Shown here in pieces: positions 15,279-27,100 of a DNA stretch of 32,625 nt. The stretch is from Oscillospiraceae bacterium (lineage in GTDB: Bacteria > Bacillota > Clostridia > Oscillospirales > Acutalibacteraceae). Position numbers and translations under genes: made by a program. How positions within the stretch are numbered: position 1 is the stretch's first letter; every line of letters begins with the position of its first letter. Where the stretch lies: contig SVQF01000012.1 in assembly GCA_015065445.1 (NCBI GenBank), positions 1 to 32,625 of the forward strand, given 5' to 3'. The notes under the pieces were generated by a model, which saw only the letters and a list, made by a program, of their open reading frames with translations, was not told the DNA's origin and searched no databases.

Positions 15279-17183
15279 ATGGCTCATATTAAAGACGAAT
15301 ATCAGCTGCCTGTATATCTGTTTCACGACGGGACCAATTACAAGGCATATGAGTTCTTCGGTGTTCATAAAATAAAAGAGAACACCTACGCTTTCAGAGT
15401 TTGGGCTCCAAATGCAGAAGGTGTGAGCGTTGTCGGCGACTTCAACGGCTGGGATGAAAATGCCCACAGATGTCTGCCCGCCTCACCCGGTATATGGGAG
15501 GCTATTATTGAAAACGTCAATGTTTATGACTGCTACAAATACGCAATCAAAACAAAAGACGGCAGAACGCTTATGAAGGCTGACCCGTATGCAGTGCATC
15601 AGGAAACACGCCCTGCAACAGGCTCTAAAGTTTACGAACTTTCAGACTTCAAATGGCACGACAAAAAGTGGCAGGAGGACAAGAGTAAAACAAACATTCT
15701 TGAAAAGCCTGTTAACATTTACGAAATTCACTTCGGTTCGTGGAAACAACACGACGACGGCAACTTCCTCACCTACCGTGAAATGGCGGACGAGCTTGTG
15801 CCGTATGTTAAAGATATGGGTTATACTCATATTGAGATGCTTCCTGTAACAGAGTATCCGTTTGACGGCTCGTGGGGATATCAGGTAACGGGCTACTTTG
15901 CCGCAACTTCACGTTACGGCGTGCCTGAAGATTTGATGTACTTCATAGACCAGTGCCACAAAAACGGCATAGGCGTTATTCTTGACTGGGTACCTGCCCA
16001 CTTCCCTAAAGACGCACACGGACTCTACGAATTTGACGGTCAGTGCTGCTACGAATACGCAGACCTCAAAAAAGGCGAGCACAAGGAATGGGGTACAAGA
16101 GTATTTGACTACTCCAAAAAAGAGGTGCAGTCGTTTCTTATCTCCTCTGCTATGTTCTGGGTTGAAAAGTTCCACTTTGACGGACTCAGAGTTGACGCCG
16201 TTGCGTCCATGCTCTACCTCGACTACGGACGTGAAAACGGACAATGGACGCCAAACAAAAACGGAGGCCGTGAAAATCTTGAGGCAGTTGAATTCTTCCA
16301 GAAGCTGAACACCGCAATGTTCAGAGAGCAGCCCGGTGTTATGATGATTGCCGAAGAGTCAACCGCATGGCCGATGATTACTATGCCGACCGACATCGGC
16401 GGACTCGGTTTCAACTTTAAGTGGAATATGGGCTGGATGAACGATATGCTTCGTTACACATCTATGGACCCGCTTTTCAGAAAAGGCAATCACAACTGCA
16501 TAACCTTCAGTTTCTTCTATGCTTTTTCGGAGAACTTTATTCTGCCGATAAGCCACGATGAAGTTGTTCACGGCAAGGCAAGTCTGCTTAACAAGATGCC
16601 CGGCGACTATGATATGAAGTTTGACGGTATGAGGCTGTTCCTTGCATATATGTTCGCTCACCCGGGCAAAAAACTGCTGTTTATGGGAAGTGAGTTCGGT
16701 CAGTTCATAGAATGGAACTACAAGCAGGGGCTTGACTGGATGCTTCTCGGTTACGACAAGCACGCTCAGCTCAAGGAATTCACCAAGGAACTCAACAAGT
16801 TCTACAAGGCTCACAGCGAACTTTGGGAGATTGATTACAGCTGGGAAGGTTTTCAGTGGATTTCGAGCGAGGACAACTGCAACAGCGTAATCGCTTTCAG
16901 ACGAATCAACAAGAACGGTGACGACATTATTGCCGTATTCAACTGGACGCCGAACAGTTTTGAGAGTTACAAAATCGGCGTACCCGACGCAGGTAAGTAC
17001 AAGGTGGTGCTTGACACATCACTTTCTAAATACGGCGGTGACAAGCCAAGACTTGCAGGTACTTATAAGACTGTTAAAGAGCCTATTCACGGCTTTGACC
17101 AGCACATTGACCTCAAGTTGCACGGTTTGTCCGCAATGTACTTAAAAAAGGTTGAAGAAAAACCGAAAACAAAAAAGAAATAA
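15279..17183 (+). CDS. glgB: 1,4-alpha-glucan branching enzyme (GH13)
   Basis: FRVWAPNAEGVSVVGDFNGWDENAHRC, WGYQVTGYFAATSRYGVPEDLMYFID, DGLRVDAVASMLYLDYGRENGQWTPNKNGGREN, LPISHDEVVHGKASLLNKMPGD. Start 15279 (AAGGAG RBS); track start 15225. Confidence 0.97.
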   Translation: MAHIKDEYQLPVYLFHDGTNYKAYEFFGVHKIKENTYAFRVWAPNAEGVSVVGDFNGWDENAHRCLPASPGIWEAIIENVNVYDCYKYAIKTKDGRTLMKADPYAVHQETRPATGSKVYELSDFKWHDKKWQEDKSKTNILEKPVNIYEIHFGSWKQHDDGNFLTYREMADELVPYVKDMGYTHIEMLPVTEYPFDGSWGYQVTGYFAATSRYGVPEDLMYFIDQCHKNGIGVILDWVPAHFPKDAHGLYEFDGQCCYEYADLKKGEHKEWGTRVFDYSKKEVQSFLISSAMFWVEKFHFDGLRVDAVASMLYLDYGRENGQWTPNKNGGRENLEAVEFFQKLNTAMFREQPGVMMIAEESTAWPMITMPTDIGGLGFNFKWNMGWMNDMLRYTSMDPLFRKGNHNCITFSFFYAFSENFILPISHDEVVHGKASLLNKMPGDYDMKFDGMRLFLAYMFAHPGKKLLFMGSEFGQFIEWNYKQGLDWMLLGYDKHAQLKEFTKELNKFYKAHSELWEIDYSWEGFQWISSEDNCNSVIAFRRINKNGDDIIAVFNWTPNSFESYKIGVPDAGKYKVVLDTSLSKYGGDKPRLAGTYKTVKEPIHGFDQHIDLKLHGLSAMYLKKVEEKPKTKKK

Positions 17184-17208
17184 CTTAAATCTTTTGGAGG
17201 CATAAAGA

Positions 17209-18417
17209 ATGAAACACAAAACAGATGTTGTAGCAATGCTCCTTGCAGGCGGACAGGGCAGCCGTCTGGGAGTTCTTACCAAGAGCATTGCAAAGCCTGC
17301 AGTTCCGTACGGAGGAAATTATCGCATTATTGACTTCCCTCTTTCGAACTGTGTTAACAGCGGTATTTACACCGTAGGCGTTTTAACTCAGTACCAGCCG
17401 CTTGTACTTAACGACTACCTCGGCAACGGTCAGCCGTGGGACCTTGACAGAATCAACGGCGGCGTACACGTACTCTCACCTTACGAGGCTATCGGCGGTG
17501 CTGAGTGGTACAAGGGTACTGCTAACGCAATTTATCAGAACATTGCGTTTATTGAAAAGTATGACCCCGAATATGTTGTAATTCTTTCGGGCGACCATAT
17601 TTACAAGATGAACTATGCAAAGATGATTGACTTCCACAAAAAGAACAATGCAGACTGCACAATCGCAGTGCTTGAAGTTCCTTGGGAAGAGGCGTCACGT
17701 TTTGGTATTCTTGCAACGGACGAGAACAACAAGATTTACGAGTTCGCCGAGAAACCTGCCGAGCCTAAGTCAAACAAGGCGTCTATGGGCGTTTACGTAT
17801 TCTCGTGGGACAAACTCCGCAAGTATCTTATTGAGGATGAGGCAAATCCTGAGTCGTCAAACGACTTTGGTAAAAACATCATTCCTACGATGCTTGCAGA
17901 CAACCAGAGAATGTTTGCGTTCCCGTTCAAGGGCTACTGGAAAGACGTTGGTACTATCGACTCACTCTGGGAGGCTAACCTCGACATTATCAATCCTAAC
18001 GTTGACCTCGACCTGTCAGACAAGACCTGGAAGGTTTACTCACGTAATCCTATGGCTCCGCCGCACTACATCGGCGAGGACGCCGTGGTTGAAAAGTGTT
18101 CAATCGGCGAAGGCTGTGAGATTGACGGCACGGTTGACTACTCCGTAGTTTCCCCCGACGTTATTATTGAAAAGGGTGCAGAGGTTAAGTACTCTGTAAT
18201 TATGCCCGGTGCAAAGATAAAAGAGGGTGCGAAGGTTTACTACTCAATTATCGCCGAGGACGCTGTGATTGAAAAGAACGCACAGGTTGGCGAAATCCCC
18301 GAAAACCTTGAGAACAGCGAGGACTGGGGCATTGCAGTAATTGGCTCAAAGGCAACAATCACCGAGGGCAAGAAGATTGCCCCGAAAGAAATGATAGCAT
18401 CGGGAGAGGAGGTATAA
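17209..18417 (+). CDS. glgC: glucose-1-phosphate adenylyltransferase catalytic subunit
   Basis: [57 protein letters not shown]-like [13 protein letters not shown]-terminal hexapeptide repeats. Confidence 0.97.
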   Translation: MKHKTDVVAMLLAGGQGSRLGVLTKSIAKPAVPYGGNYRIIDFPLSNCVNSGIYTVGVLTQYQPLVLNDYLGNGQPWDLDRINGGVHVLSPYEAIGGAEWYKGTANAIYQNIAFIEKYDPEYVVILSGDHIYKMNYAKMIDFHKKNNADCTIAVLEVPWEEASRFGILATDENNKIYEFAEKPAEPKSNKASMGVYVFSWDKLRKYLIEDEANPESSNDFGKNIIPTMLADNQRMFAFPFKGYWKDVGTIDSLWEANLDIINPNVDLDLSDKTWKVYSRNPMAPPHYIGEDAVVEKCSIGEGCEIDGTVDYSVVSPDVIIEKGAEVKYSVIMPGAKIKEGAKVYYSIIAEDAVIEKNAQVGEIPENLENSEDWGIAVIGSKATITEGKKIAPKEMIASGEEV

Positions 18418-18421
18418 GACA

Positions 18422-19546
18422 ATGAACGGAAAGAAAGTTCTTGGATTAATTTTTGCAAATATTCACGAAGAGGCTCTTGATTCTCTTACGGATATGAGAA
18501 CAATGGGTTCTGTACCGTTTTGTTCACGTTACCGTTTAATTGACTTCCCTCTTTCAAATATGGTTGACAGCCAGATTTCAAACGTAGGCGTTGTTACAAA
18601 CTCAAACTTCAACTCGCTTATGGACCACGTTGGCACAGGTAAACCGTGGGATTTGTCAAGAAAAACAGATGGTCTTTATCTTCTGCCGCCGTACTCGCTC
18701 AGCAACACAACAATGTGGGGCAACCGCATTGACGCTATTTACGGCAATATGAATTTCCTCGACCAGTCAAATCAGGAATGGGTGCTTATGAGCGACTGCT
18801 ACAATGTTATGAACATTGACTTTGAAAAGGTATTTGACGCTCACGAAGAAAGCGGTGCGGCTGTTACAATAGTCGGTGTTAAAGGCAAAAAGCCTGCTAA
18901 TATGAGCAGCGTTCTTGTTATGGACAACGTTGCTGAGGACGGTAAGATTAACTCTGCCGTTATCGACCCCGACACCGACGACGAAGTATTCTACTCGTGC
19001 AATATTATTCTTATTAAAAAGTATCTGTTGCAGACACTCGTCACAACTGCTCACTCAAAGAACGAAGTTTCGTTCCAGAGAAGTATTCTGATGAACTGCA
19101 TAAACTCGGGAAAGGCTTATGCCTATGACGCAACAGACTGCTTTATCGGAACAATCGACAGTGTACAGAGCTACTACGACATTTCGATGAGCCTGCTCAA
19201 CAAAGACATAAAGAACAAGCTGTTTGTATCGGACAGACCGATTTACACCAAAGAACGTGACGATATGCCTACTCTTTACGGTCACGACGCAAAGGTTAAG
19301 AACACACTTGTTGCTGACGGCTGCGAAATCAAGGGAACTGTTGAAAACAGTATTCTTTTCAAAGGTGTTAAGGTTGAAGAGGGTGCTGTTGTTAAGAATT
19401 CTATTCTTATGCAGGACACTGTGATAGGCGAAAACACAAAGGTTAACTACATCATCGCCGACAAGAATGTTAACATCAAGTCGGGCGTTGAACTTTCGGG
19501 TGCAGAGAACTTCCCTGTAAGTCTTAGTAAAGATACAAGAATCTGA
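18422..19546 (+). CDS. glgD: glucose-1-phosphate adenylyltransferase regulatory-subunit paralog
   Basis: 374 aa; shorter ADP-Glc-PPase paralog lacking the intact GGxGxRL motif (MNGKKVLGLIFANIHEEALDSLTDMRTMGSVPFCSRYRLIDFPLSNMVDS), directly downstream of glgC. Confidence 0.93.
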   Translation: MNGKKVLGLIFANIHEEALDSLTDMRTMGSVPFCSRYRLIDFPLSNMVDSQISNVGVVTNSNFNSLMDHVGTGKPWDLSRKTDGLYLLPPYSLSNTTMWGNRIDAIYGNMNFLDQSNQEWVLMSDCYNVMNIDFEKVFDAHEESGAAVTIVGVKGKKPANMSSVLVMDNVAEDGKINSAVIDPDTDDEVFYSCNIILIKKYLLQTLVTTAHSKNEVSFQRSILMNCINSGKAYAYDATDCFIGTIDSVQSYYDISMSLLNKDIKNKLFVSDRPIYTKERDDMPTLYGHDAKVKNTLVADGCEIKGTVENSILFKGVKVEEGAVVKNSILMQDTVIGENTKVNYIIADKNVNIKSGVELSGAENFPVSLSKDTRI

Positions 19547-19554
19547 CGATTCGG

Positions 19555-19582
19555 TTTTGAGTTTTGAGCTTTGAGTTTTGAA
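19555..19582. repeat. four tandem imperfect heptamers (TTTTGAG)x2 CTTTGAG TTTTGAA
   Basis: Direct reading of the glgD-glgA gap; the last units also form GAGTTTT-G-AAAACTC (19573-19587). Confidence 0.7.
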
Positions 19583-19620
19583 AACTCTGCTCATAACTCT
19601 CCATAGTAAAGGAGAAAAAT

Positions 19621-21051
19621 ATGAAAGTATTATATGTTGCTTCAGAGGCACTTCCGTTTATGGCGTCCGGTGGACTCGGTGATGTTGCAGGCTCGCTGCC
19701 CGCAGCACTTCGCAAGCGTCTTATAGGCTGCCGTGTAGTAATGCCTCTTTACGACTCAATAAAGCAGGAATATAAAGACCAGATGAAGTTCATTACATCT
19801 ATCTCTGTTCCTGTTTCGTGGAGAAGACAGTACTGCGGTATATTTGAAGCAAAGCACAACGGAGTAATCTATTACTTCCTTGACAATCAGTATTATTTCA
19901 AGCGTGACGGTATTTACGGTCACTACGACGATGCAGAGAGATTTGCTTTCTTTGCCAGAGCCGTACTCGAAATCATCCCACACCTCGGCTGGAAGCCCGA
20001 CATTATTCACTGCAACGACTGGCAGAGTGCGTTGACTCCGCTGTATTATAGCTGCTACTATGCTAATCAGATGGGCTGGGAAAATATCAAGACTGTATTT
20101 ACAATTCACAATATTCAGTACCAGGGCAAGTACGGCGACGAACTTCTCGGCGACGTTCTTGGTATTGCTCCGGAGTTTAACAACCTCATTCTGTATGACG
20201 GACTTGTTAACTTTATGAAGGCGGGTATTGAGTGTGCAAACAGAGTTACAACTGTTTCACCAACATATGCCAAAGAAATTCTTGACCCATGGTTCAGCTA
20301 CGGACTTGACCCCATTCTTAATCAGAGAAGCTGGAAACTCTGCGGTATCTTAAACGGTATTGACACCGATAACTACAACCCCGAAACCGACAAGAATATT
20401 GCCGCTAACTACAATGCAAAGCATTACGCTGAGGAAAAGGCAATTAACAAAAAGGCACTGCAGGAGCAGATGGGTATGGCAGTACGTCCCGACGTTCCGC
20501 TCATTGGTATTGTTAGCCGTCTTGCAGGTCACAAAGGATTTGACCTTATGAAAGAAGTGCTTGAAAAGAGCCTTTGGGAGCGTGACGTTCAGTACGTTGT
20601 TCTTGGCTCCGGCGAGTGGCAGTACGAGAGTTTCTTCAGAGAACTGCACGACAAATATCCCGACAAGGTTGGTATTTGCATAGGCTTTGTTCCCGAACTT
20701 GCACGCAAGATTTACGCAGGTGCAGACCTGTTCTTAATGCCGAGCAAGAGTGAGCCGTGCGGACTTTCGCAGATGGTGGCACTTCGCTACGGCACGCTGC
20801 CGATAGTTCGTGAGACAGGCGGTCTTAAGGATTCTATCACAGACTGCGGCGACGGTGAGGGCAACGGTTTCACCTTCCAGACATACGACGCATACGATAT
20901 GCTCGGTGCAATTTACAGAGGCGTTGACGCTTACTACGGCGACAAAGGCATATGGGACGCACTTGTTAAGAGAGCACTTGAATGCGATATGTCATGGGGC
21001 AAGAGTGCAAACGAGTACATCAAGATGTACAAGGGACTTATGAAAGAATAA
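19621..21051 (+). CDS. glgA: glycogen synthase (ADP-glucose, GT5)
   Basis: MKVLYVASEALPFMASGGLGDVAGSLPAALRK, TIHNIQYQGKYG, GILNGIDTDNYNPETD, LMPSKSEPCGLSQMVALRYGTLPIVRETGGLKDSI. Confidence 0.98.
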   Translation: MKVLYVASEALPFMASGGLGDVAGSLPAALRKRLIGCRVVMPLYDSIKQEYKDQMKFITSISVPVSWRRQYCGIFEAKHNGVIYYFLDNQYYFKRDGIYGHYDDAERFAFFARAVLEIIPHLGWKPDIIHCNDWQSALTPLYYSCYYANQMGWENIKTVFTIHNIQYQGKYGDELLGDVLGIAPEFNNLILYDGLVNFMKAGIECANRVTTVSPTYAKEILDPWFSYGLDPILNQRSWKLCGILNGIDTDNYNPETDKNIAANYNAKHYAEEKAINKKALQEQMGMAVRPDVPLIGIVSRLAGHKGFDLMKEVLEKSLWERDVQYVVLGSGEWQYESFFRELHDKYPDKVGICIGFVPELARKIYAGADLFLMPSKSEPCGLSQMVALRYGTLPIVRETGGLKDSITDCGDGEGNGFTFQTYDAYDMLGAIYRGVDAYYGDKGIWDALVKRALECDMSWGKSANEYIKMYKGLMKE

Positions 21052-21079
21052 GAAATGTCATTTATGTGACTCCAAATTA

Positions 21080-21120
21080 AAAAAGCAGAGGAAGGAATAA
21101 TCCTTCCTCTGTTTTTTGTT
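21080..21120 (+). terminator. intrinsic terminator of glg operon
   Basis: Perfect 11-bp stem CAGAGGAAGGA-ataa-TCCTTCCTCTG followed by TTTTTT. Confidence 0.9.
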
Positions 21121-21147
21121 TTTTAATTAAAGCCATCTTGAACATAC

Positions 21148-21180
21148 AAAAAAACAGCGGCAGTCACCTGCCGCTATTTT
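21148..21180 (-). terminator. intrinsic terminator of the giant - strand gene
   Basis: AGCGGCAG-gtga-CTGCCGCT on - strand followed by GTTTTTTT. Confidence 0.85.
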
Positions 21181-21184
21181 TGTT

Positions 21185-24100
21185 TTATGAATTGCCGAAT
21201 CCGTCGTCGTAGCTGCCGTCACCATCGCCGCTGCCGTCAACTGCCGTTGCGGAATCCTTGGGTAGTCCGTAGAAGAACGGCTGAGCCCATTCGTTGATAT
21301 TCGGGTTAGGATTCTTATCGTAACCGTACATATAAACATCGTCTACATTTGCCTCAGCATTGTCGTAATCCTTCTGCGGAATCAGGTATACCTTCTTTGA
21401 ACTTGCGATGTGAAGGTCCATCGTACGCCAGTTGTTGAAGCGGTGAACGTTGATATAGAATGTGTTGATATCAACTGTATCGCCGATGATACTGCCGTAG
21501 AAATCGTACGCAAATCCGTCGAGGTCTACATCACCCACAGGAGCGTACATCAACGCACCGATTGAACCTCTGAGTGCGTAGAAGTTTACGTCGCCCTGAT
21601 ACGATGCAAATGCGTTTGGAAGGTCAGTTGCATCTGACGGTGTGGTTTCCGAAGTTTCGGATACAAAGTTGAGGTTTGTGAAGTTAACATCGCCCCGGTT
21701 TGCAATGAAATAAGTAAACCTTATTTTTGCAGTTGTGGCAATATTAATCTCGTTATTGGCGTAAACTACAATCGGTTTGGTGTAAACCTTATGAGTTACT
21801 CCGCCCTCATCAGTGTAAGTACTGTATCTTACGCCTCTTCCATCTGTGTAGTTGCCGTTAGCCTCATGCTCAACACCGTTACTGTCTACATAAAGCCTCT
21901 GCGACCTGTCGTACGAATCAAAGCCCTTGTAGGTTTTGTTTTCGCTGAGTCCGAGGTTAGCCCTCATACTATCCATAAAGCCGTCGAACGAGCTGAAGTC
22001 TGCCTGAAGATTATAGATAGGAGCCCAGCAGTCAAAGTCGTGGCCCATAAATACGAGCGAGCCTTTACGCATCATAGTCTGACCGAATACCATTGCATCG
22101 TAAGTGCCGAAGATTGAGGTATTCATATTCATATTGAGCTGACCGAGCGAGTAAATACTACCCGGCTTTGGCTCGAAGTCCTGCTTAAGGTCGTGGCGGA
22201 TTCTGTTGAATGCTGTAGTAAGCGTTGACCACAGAGTTGCATTCCAGTCATCAGGATATACGAAGTCGGTTTCGTGATAAGTTTCGTTACCGAATACTTC
22301 GGGAAGTACCCAGAGGTCCGAATTATGCTGAAGCGTGATGTGGCTGAGTGCGACTACTACGCCGCCCGATACTGCACGGGTGTAAGCATACTCACGAAGG
22401 TAGCTTGTGTAAGAAAGGATGTTGCCGCCAACGTAGAAGTCGGAGCCGATAGCCTTATCCTTACCGTCGTCACGAAGAACGGATTCTTCCTTGACTGCAA
22501 GCTGGTTGTTCTCACCTTCAGAGTCGATGTTTTCACCCTGATTATCGTTACCTGCACCGGCTGCTGTGCCGTCATTCGGACGCTCATGCTCGTCACTGTT
22601 GTAATTGAACTCGCCGCCTTCTTCGGTTGTACCCTGTTCGTCCTGACGGTTGATTGCGTCTTCAAACTCGTTTAGGTACTGCTGAGCACGTGCTTGTTTA
22701 ACGCCCCTGAAGTAGTTTTCGTCAAACTTGCCGAGTTCGATATAACTTGGCGAGGTCATATTTTTGCCAACGTAACAGGTTACCTGGTCACGAATCTTGA
22801 TGTTTGAAAGCGTCGCCTTCATATTGCCGCCGACATAGATTTCGGAGTAAGCACCGCCGTCAATTGACGTGCTTGCCGTCATATCGCCGCCGACAAACAG
22901 TCTTGCGTCGTGACGCATTGTGATGTAACCGTTTGTAATTGCCTTGGCGTTCATATTTCCGCCGACTCTTACAGTAGTTGACGCATAAATCTTGGTATAA
23001 TTACCGCTCGCCATACTGCCCTGAACATACATATAGCCCGAATTAGCATATACGCCGTTGTTCATAAACATCTCTATTGCTCTGGACATAAGCTGAGAGT
23101 CGGACATACCGCTGTATTCACTGTCGCCTGCCTGCCGTTTTCCACGCAGTTCGTTATACTTTGCTGTAATCCATGCGTTTTCGCTTGCCGTACGGTACTT
23201 TTCAAGTTTAGCCTCGGTTGCGTCCTCTTTGCTTTCGCTCAGCGACTTACCTATTTCGAGGTAGTTTGACGCATCAAAGTCACCGTAGACATACGTTTTG
23301 GTCATATCACGAATCTTGGTGGTATCACGGACGTAAGCGTTACCGTGAATTACAAGCTCGGAGAAGATATTTACATCAAGCAACTGATAAGCAAAGAGTG
23401 AATATTCCTTGCCTGTAAGTCTGCTTGTAAGGTTTTTGATGTTGCCTGCAAGCAGGTCGGTAATACCCGGACCGAATATAGTAGGATTATCCTTATAAGC
23501 CGAATCCTCATCAAGAGCACGGCACTTCCAGTTGAGGTTGCCGTTATCGTCGTAAAGACCGTCGCCCTGACCGCAGATAATCATAGAAACATTCTGCTTG
23601 AGGTAGAGCTTCTGCGGACAGTAGAAACTGCCGCCGATAAGGATATTTGCGTTTGCCTGAACATCAATATCACGTGATGAATCGTACGGAACTGTATCAC
23701 CTGCGAACGATGTTGCACCAATGCCGATACCAAACGCTTTCCAGTTGTTGTCAAGGTCCATACCCTCAACGTTTGCGTAAACGTCGCCGCCCACACGCAT
23801 ATAGCACGACTTGTAGTTATCGCTTGCACCGAATTTGGATTCGTACTGATGGTCCTCGAAGTACGAAATAACGTTACCTGCTGTACCGCCTGTGTTGTAG
23901 TATCTGAACCACATATTAAGTTTGAGCGGACGTCTTGCACGAAGGTCGCCGTCAACCATAAAGATACTGTTTTTACCTGTTGCAACTGCTGCACCGCTGT
24001 AACATTCGCCGCCTATAAATGTGTTTGAATCATTAGGTGCCCAGATTGCTGTCATATAGTATACAGAACCTGTATCGGTACCGTCGTTACCGCCTGTACC

Positions 24101-27100
24101 GTAAACCTTGAAGTCGCCACGGGTGAACATTGTGCCCTGGTTGATTACGGAACCTGCACCATCAGAGGTGCTGACTCTTTCCTTGTTGCCGAGAATCATA
24201 TTTCCACCAACAAAGAGCGTTGCGTCTTTCCAGGTCATTGTGGCACCGTTGTCGTCCGATGTTGAGCCTGCAAGTTTGTACAGACCGTTCATAAGTGCAA
24301 ACGAACGTGTCTTAGAACTCTTAAGACCGAGTGCAGGAATGTTAAGGTTGAAGATGACACCCGTGTCATCACGCATCTTGCCTGCAGCACGCATAGAGCC
24401 GATACTGTTGTTTCTGAGGTCGCCGCCAACGTACATCTGACCGCAGTTGTAAGCAATTTCACCGTACGAGAGTCTGCCGTCGCAACCGAACGAGCAACCC
24501 TGCTTGTTGATGAATCTGTTTGAGTTACACTGGAACTCGCCTGCAAACTGAGCGTTAGCATAAGCGTAGTTCATAAATGCGAAGTCAGAAAGTAAGTCGT
24601 CGTCGTCTGAACCTGAGTAGCCCTCAACGCTGAGACCGTAGTTCATCTTGATGGTGCCTGCGTTGCGGACATAACCCTTAAAGGTTAGTGTACCGCCCTT
24701 GTTACCGTAGTTCCAGGCGAGGAAGGAAGCACCTGTGTCGCCTTCCCATCTACCGTTTTTGAGTGTCCTGCCCTTTGCAGGGTTAGAAGTGGTATCGCTG
24801 TTGTCCGTAATGTACGTTGCACTGTTATCCATCGTGAAACTACCGTAGATGTGCATCTTGCCGTAGTTCCAGATTGTACAACCCATCTTGTAATCCTTCT
24901 GGCAAACAAGACCTGCACCGGTGAGAATATATGCAGCGTTGTCATTTGGAAGCGTTACATTACCGCTTACATATGTGGTACCGTTAGGAATATAGAGCGA
25001 AGTACCTCTGTTGTCGACCATTCTGGCATCATCTTTCTTGTAAAAATAGCCGTTGATGTTAAGGTTTGCGTCGATGAATACGTCGCCGTGACCCTCGTAG
25101 TAACTTGTATAGTTCAGAGTTGACTGCTCAGTGCCGTTACTGTAAATCTTGCCTAAGAATGTATCTGCATTATCTTTAAGAAGATAGAAATCAGTTTCGT
25201 TACCGCTTGAGATATTACCGCTGCCCTTATGAGCATTTGCAATATCTGTACCGCCGTAAGCGTAAAGTCTGCCCCAGTTGGTATAGGTAGCATTGTTCTT
25301 AATAGTTATGAGTCCTGCACAGTAAAGAGTAGCCTTACCGTTTGCAGCCGATGAAAGACCTACCTCGACCCAGTCGCTTGTTATAGGTGAATCAATAACT
25401 GCAACACCTGTATCCTTAATTGCGACTGTCATAAGTTTGTTGTCTCTGCCGAAGTTCTTGTTAGGCGGCATATAGAGCGTGCCTGCAACCTGAAGGTTGT
25501 ACTGAACGTCGTCGTTTGTGTTGTCACCGCAGAATACGATACTGTTGTACGTTGAATGAGTAGTAGTATCAATATTCATCGTGTTGTTAGCCGAGAAGCT
25601 TATGCCGCTGTAACCGTAAAGTTTTGAACCGTCGTTTACGGTAATCTGGCTTGTGCCGAGCTGACCGTCAACAAAGAGCTTTGAGCCGCCTGAAATATCA
25701 ATTGCACCCGAGACTGAAACATTGTCGTCGTGATAACTGCTGTTATCGTCACGTGCAAAGAGCCAAGCCGTGTTTGTAAGCGTGATTGAACTTGCGTTCT
25801 GACGGATGCCTTCGGTTACAAAGATTGTGGAATTGGATGCGTTGATTGCACCTGCTTTGATAAGGTCTTTTCCTACAAGGACTGCTGAGCCGTTTGTTGC
25901 TGTGAACGCACCGCCCGTGCCGCTTGTCTGAATATCAAGCGTACCGCCGCTCGTACAGTTAAGGTTTTCGTTGAAAGTACCTATTTTAACCTTTGACTTA
26001 TTAAGAGTCATTGAGTGACAAGTGATATTACCTGTTACAAGGAGACGTGAATTTGTAAGATTGATAGGTCCGTTTACTACGAGGTCACCGTAAATCTTAA
26101 CATCAACGCTTGAACCTGTGAGGCTTGAAGTTGTGATATTCCTGTTCTGAGTTTCGGAACCGAATACAACATTCGAAAGACCTGACAGTGAGTATGCCTC
26201 GCCTTCACGTGGGTCCTGAACCTTGATAGGTGCAATAATCTGTGCGTTGCTTTCGCCCGTGTTTGTACCCTCTGCGTTAACCTTGTTGCAGACGTTGAAT
26301 ATTGCGTTGCCGCCTGCATCAATTGTCTGTGTAACGGTTGCCTCATTAGGAGCAAACAGGAGAGCGTCGCCCCACATTGCCACTTTGTTAACCTCAAGGT
26401 TAACAGTAGGTGTGGTCTGGTCTTTGTAATTCTCAATTATATTATCGTCAACATATACATAGTGCTTGTCGCCTACGTTAATTGTTGCCTGTGGAGCGGA
26501 GAACTTATCTGCACAGTACGTAAGAGCACTGTACTTAGTAAGTGTGTCTTTATAATATTCGTCCTGAACGTAGTAGTTTGTAAGCGGGTCAGATGCAAGA
26601 CCTGTGCCGTAATCGTATCCGCCTGTGAGCCAAGCACTCTTGAGGTTAGGACAGCTGATTGTTCCGTTTACATAGAGCCTGCCTGCGTTTGCAAACCACG
26701 AATCGTTTTCAGAACCTGCACCGCCGATATAGAGGTTTGTGCCGAGGAACACGTATGAGCCTTGCTGCTGGTTTGCGAACGCCTCAAGTTTATTCTTGAA
26801 GCAGTCTTCACCGGAAGCCGCACCGTTACCGAGAATACTCAGCACAGTATCAGGACAGGCGTTGCCGTCAGGCGAGTACATCCAGATTCGTCTGTTGTTC
26901 TTTGTTGAACTTACGCAGCCACGAACGTAAATTGTTGTGCTGCCCTTGATTTCGAGGATGTTGTTGCCTGCGTTATCGCTGTTGCAGGCAAGAATATCGC
27001 CGAGCACCTGAATGTTGCCGCCGTATGAGTAAAGCACTGACGCAGCGTTTATTGACGCTGTTGAGTACATTGTGCCGTAGTTACGGATTGAACGGAGTTC

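Noticed and set aside
18422-19546. glgD considered as a decayed pseudogene of glgC because it lacks the GGxGxRL motif
   Set aside because: Full-length intact frame and position match the known GlgD regulatory-subunit paralog in Firmicutes glg operons.
22274-22675. 133-aa + strand ORF and many other + strand ORFs opposite the giant gene (e.g. 21791-22117, 24108-24440, 28029-28442)
   Set aside because: Shadow ORFs antisense to a well-supported repetitive - strand CDS; no convincing RBS or domain, hydrophobic composition arises from complementing Gly/Asn/Thr-rich codons.
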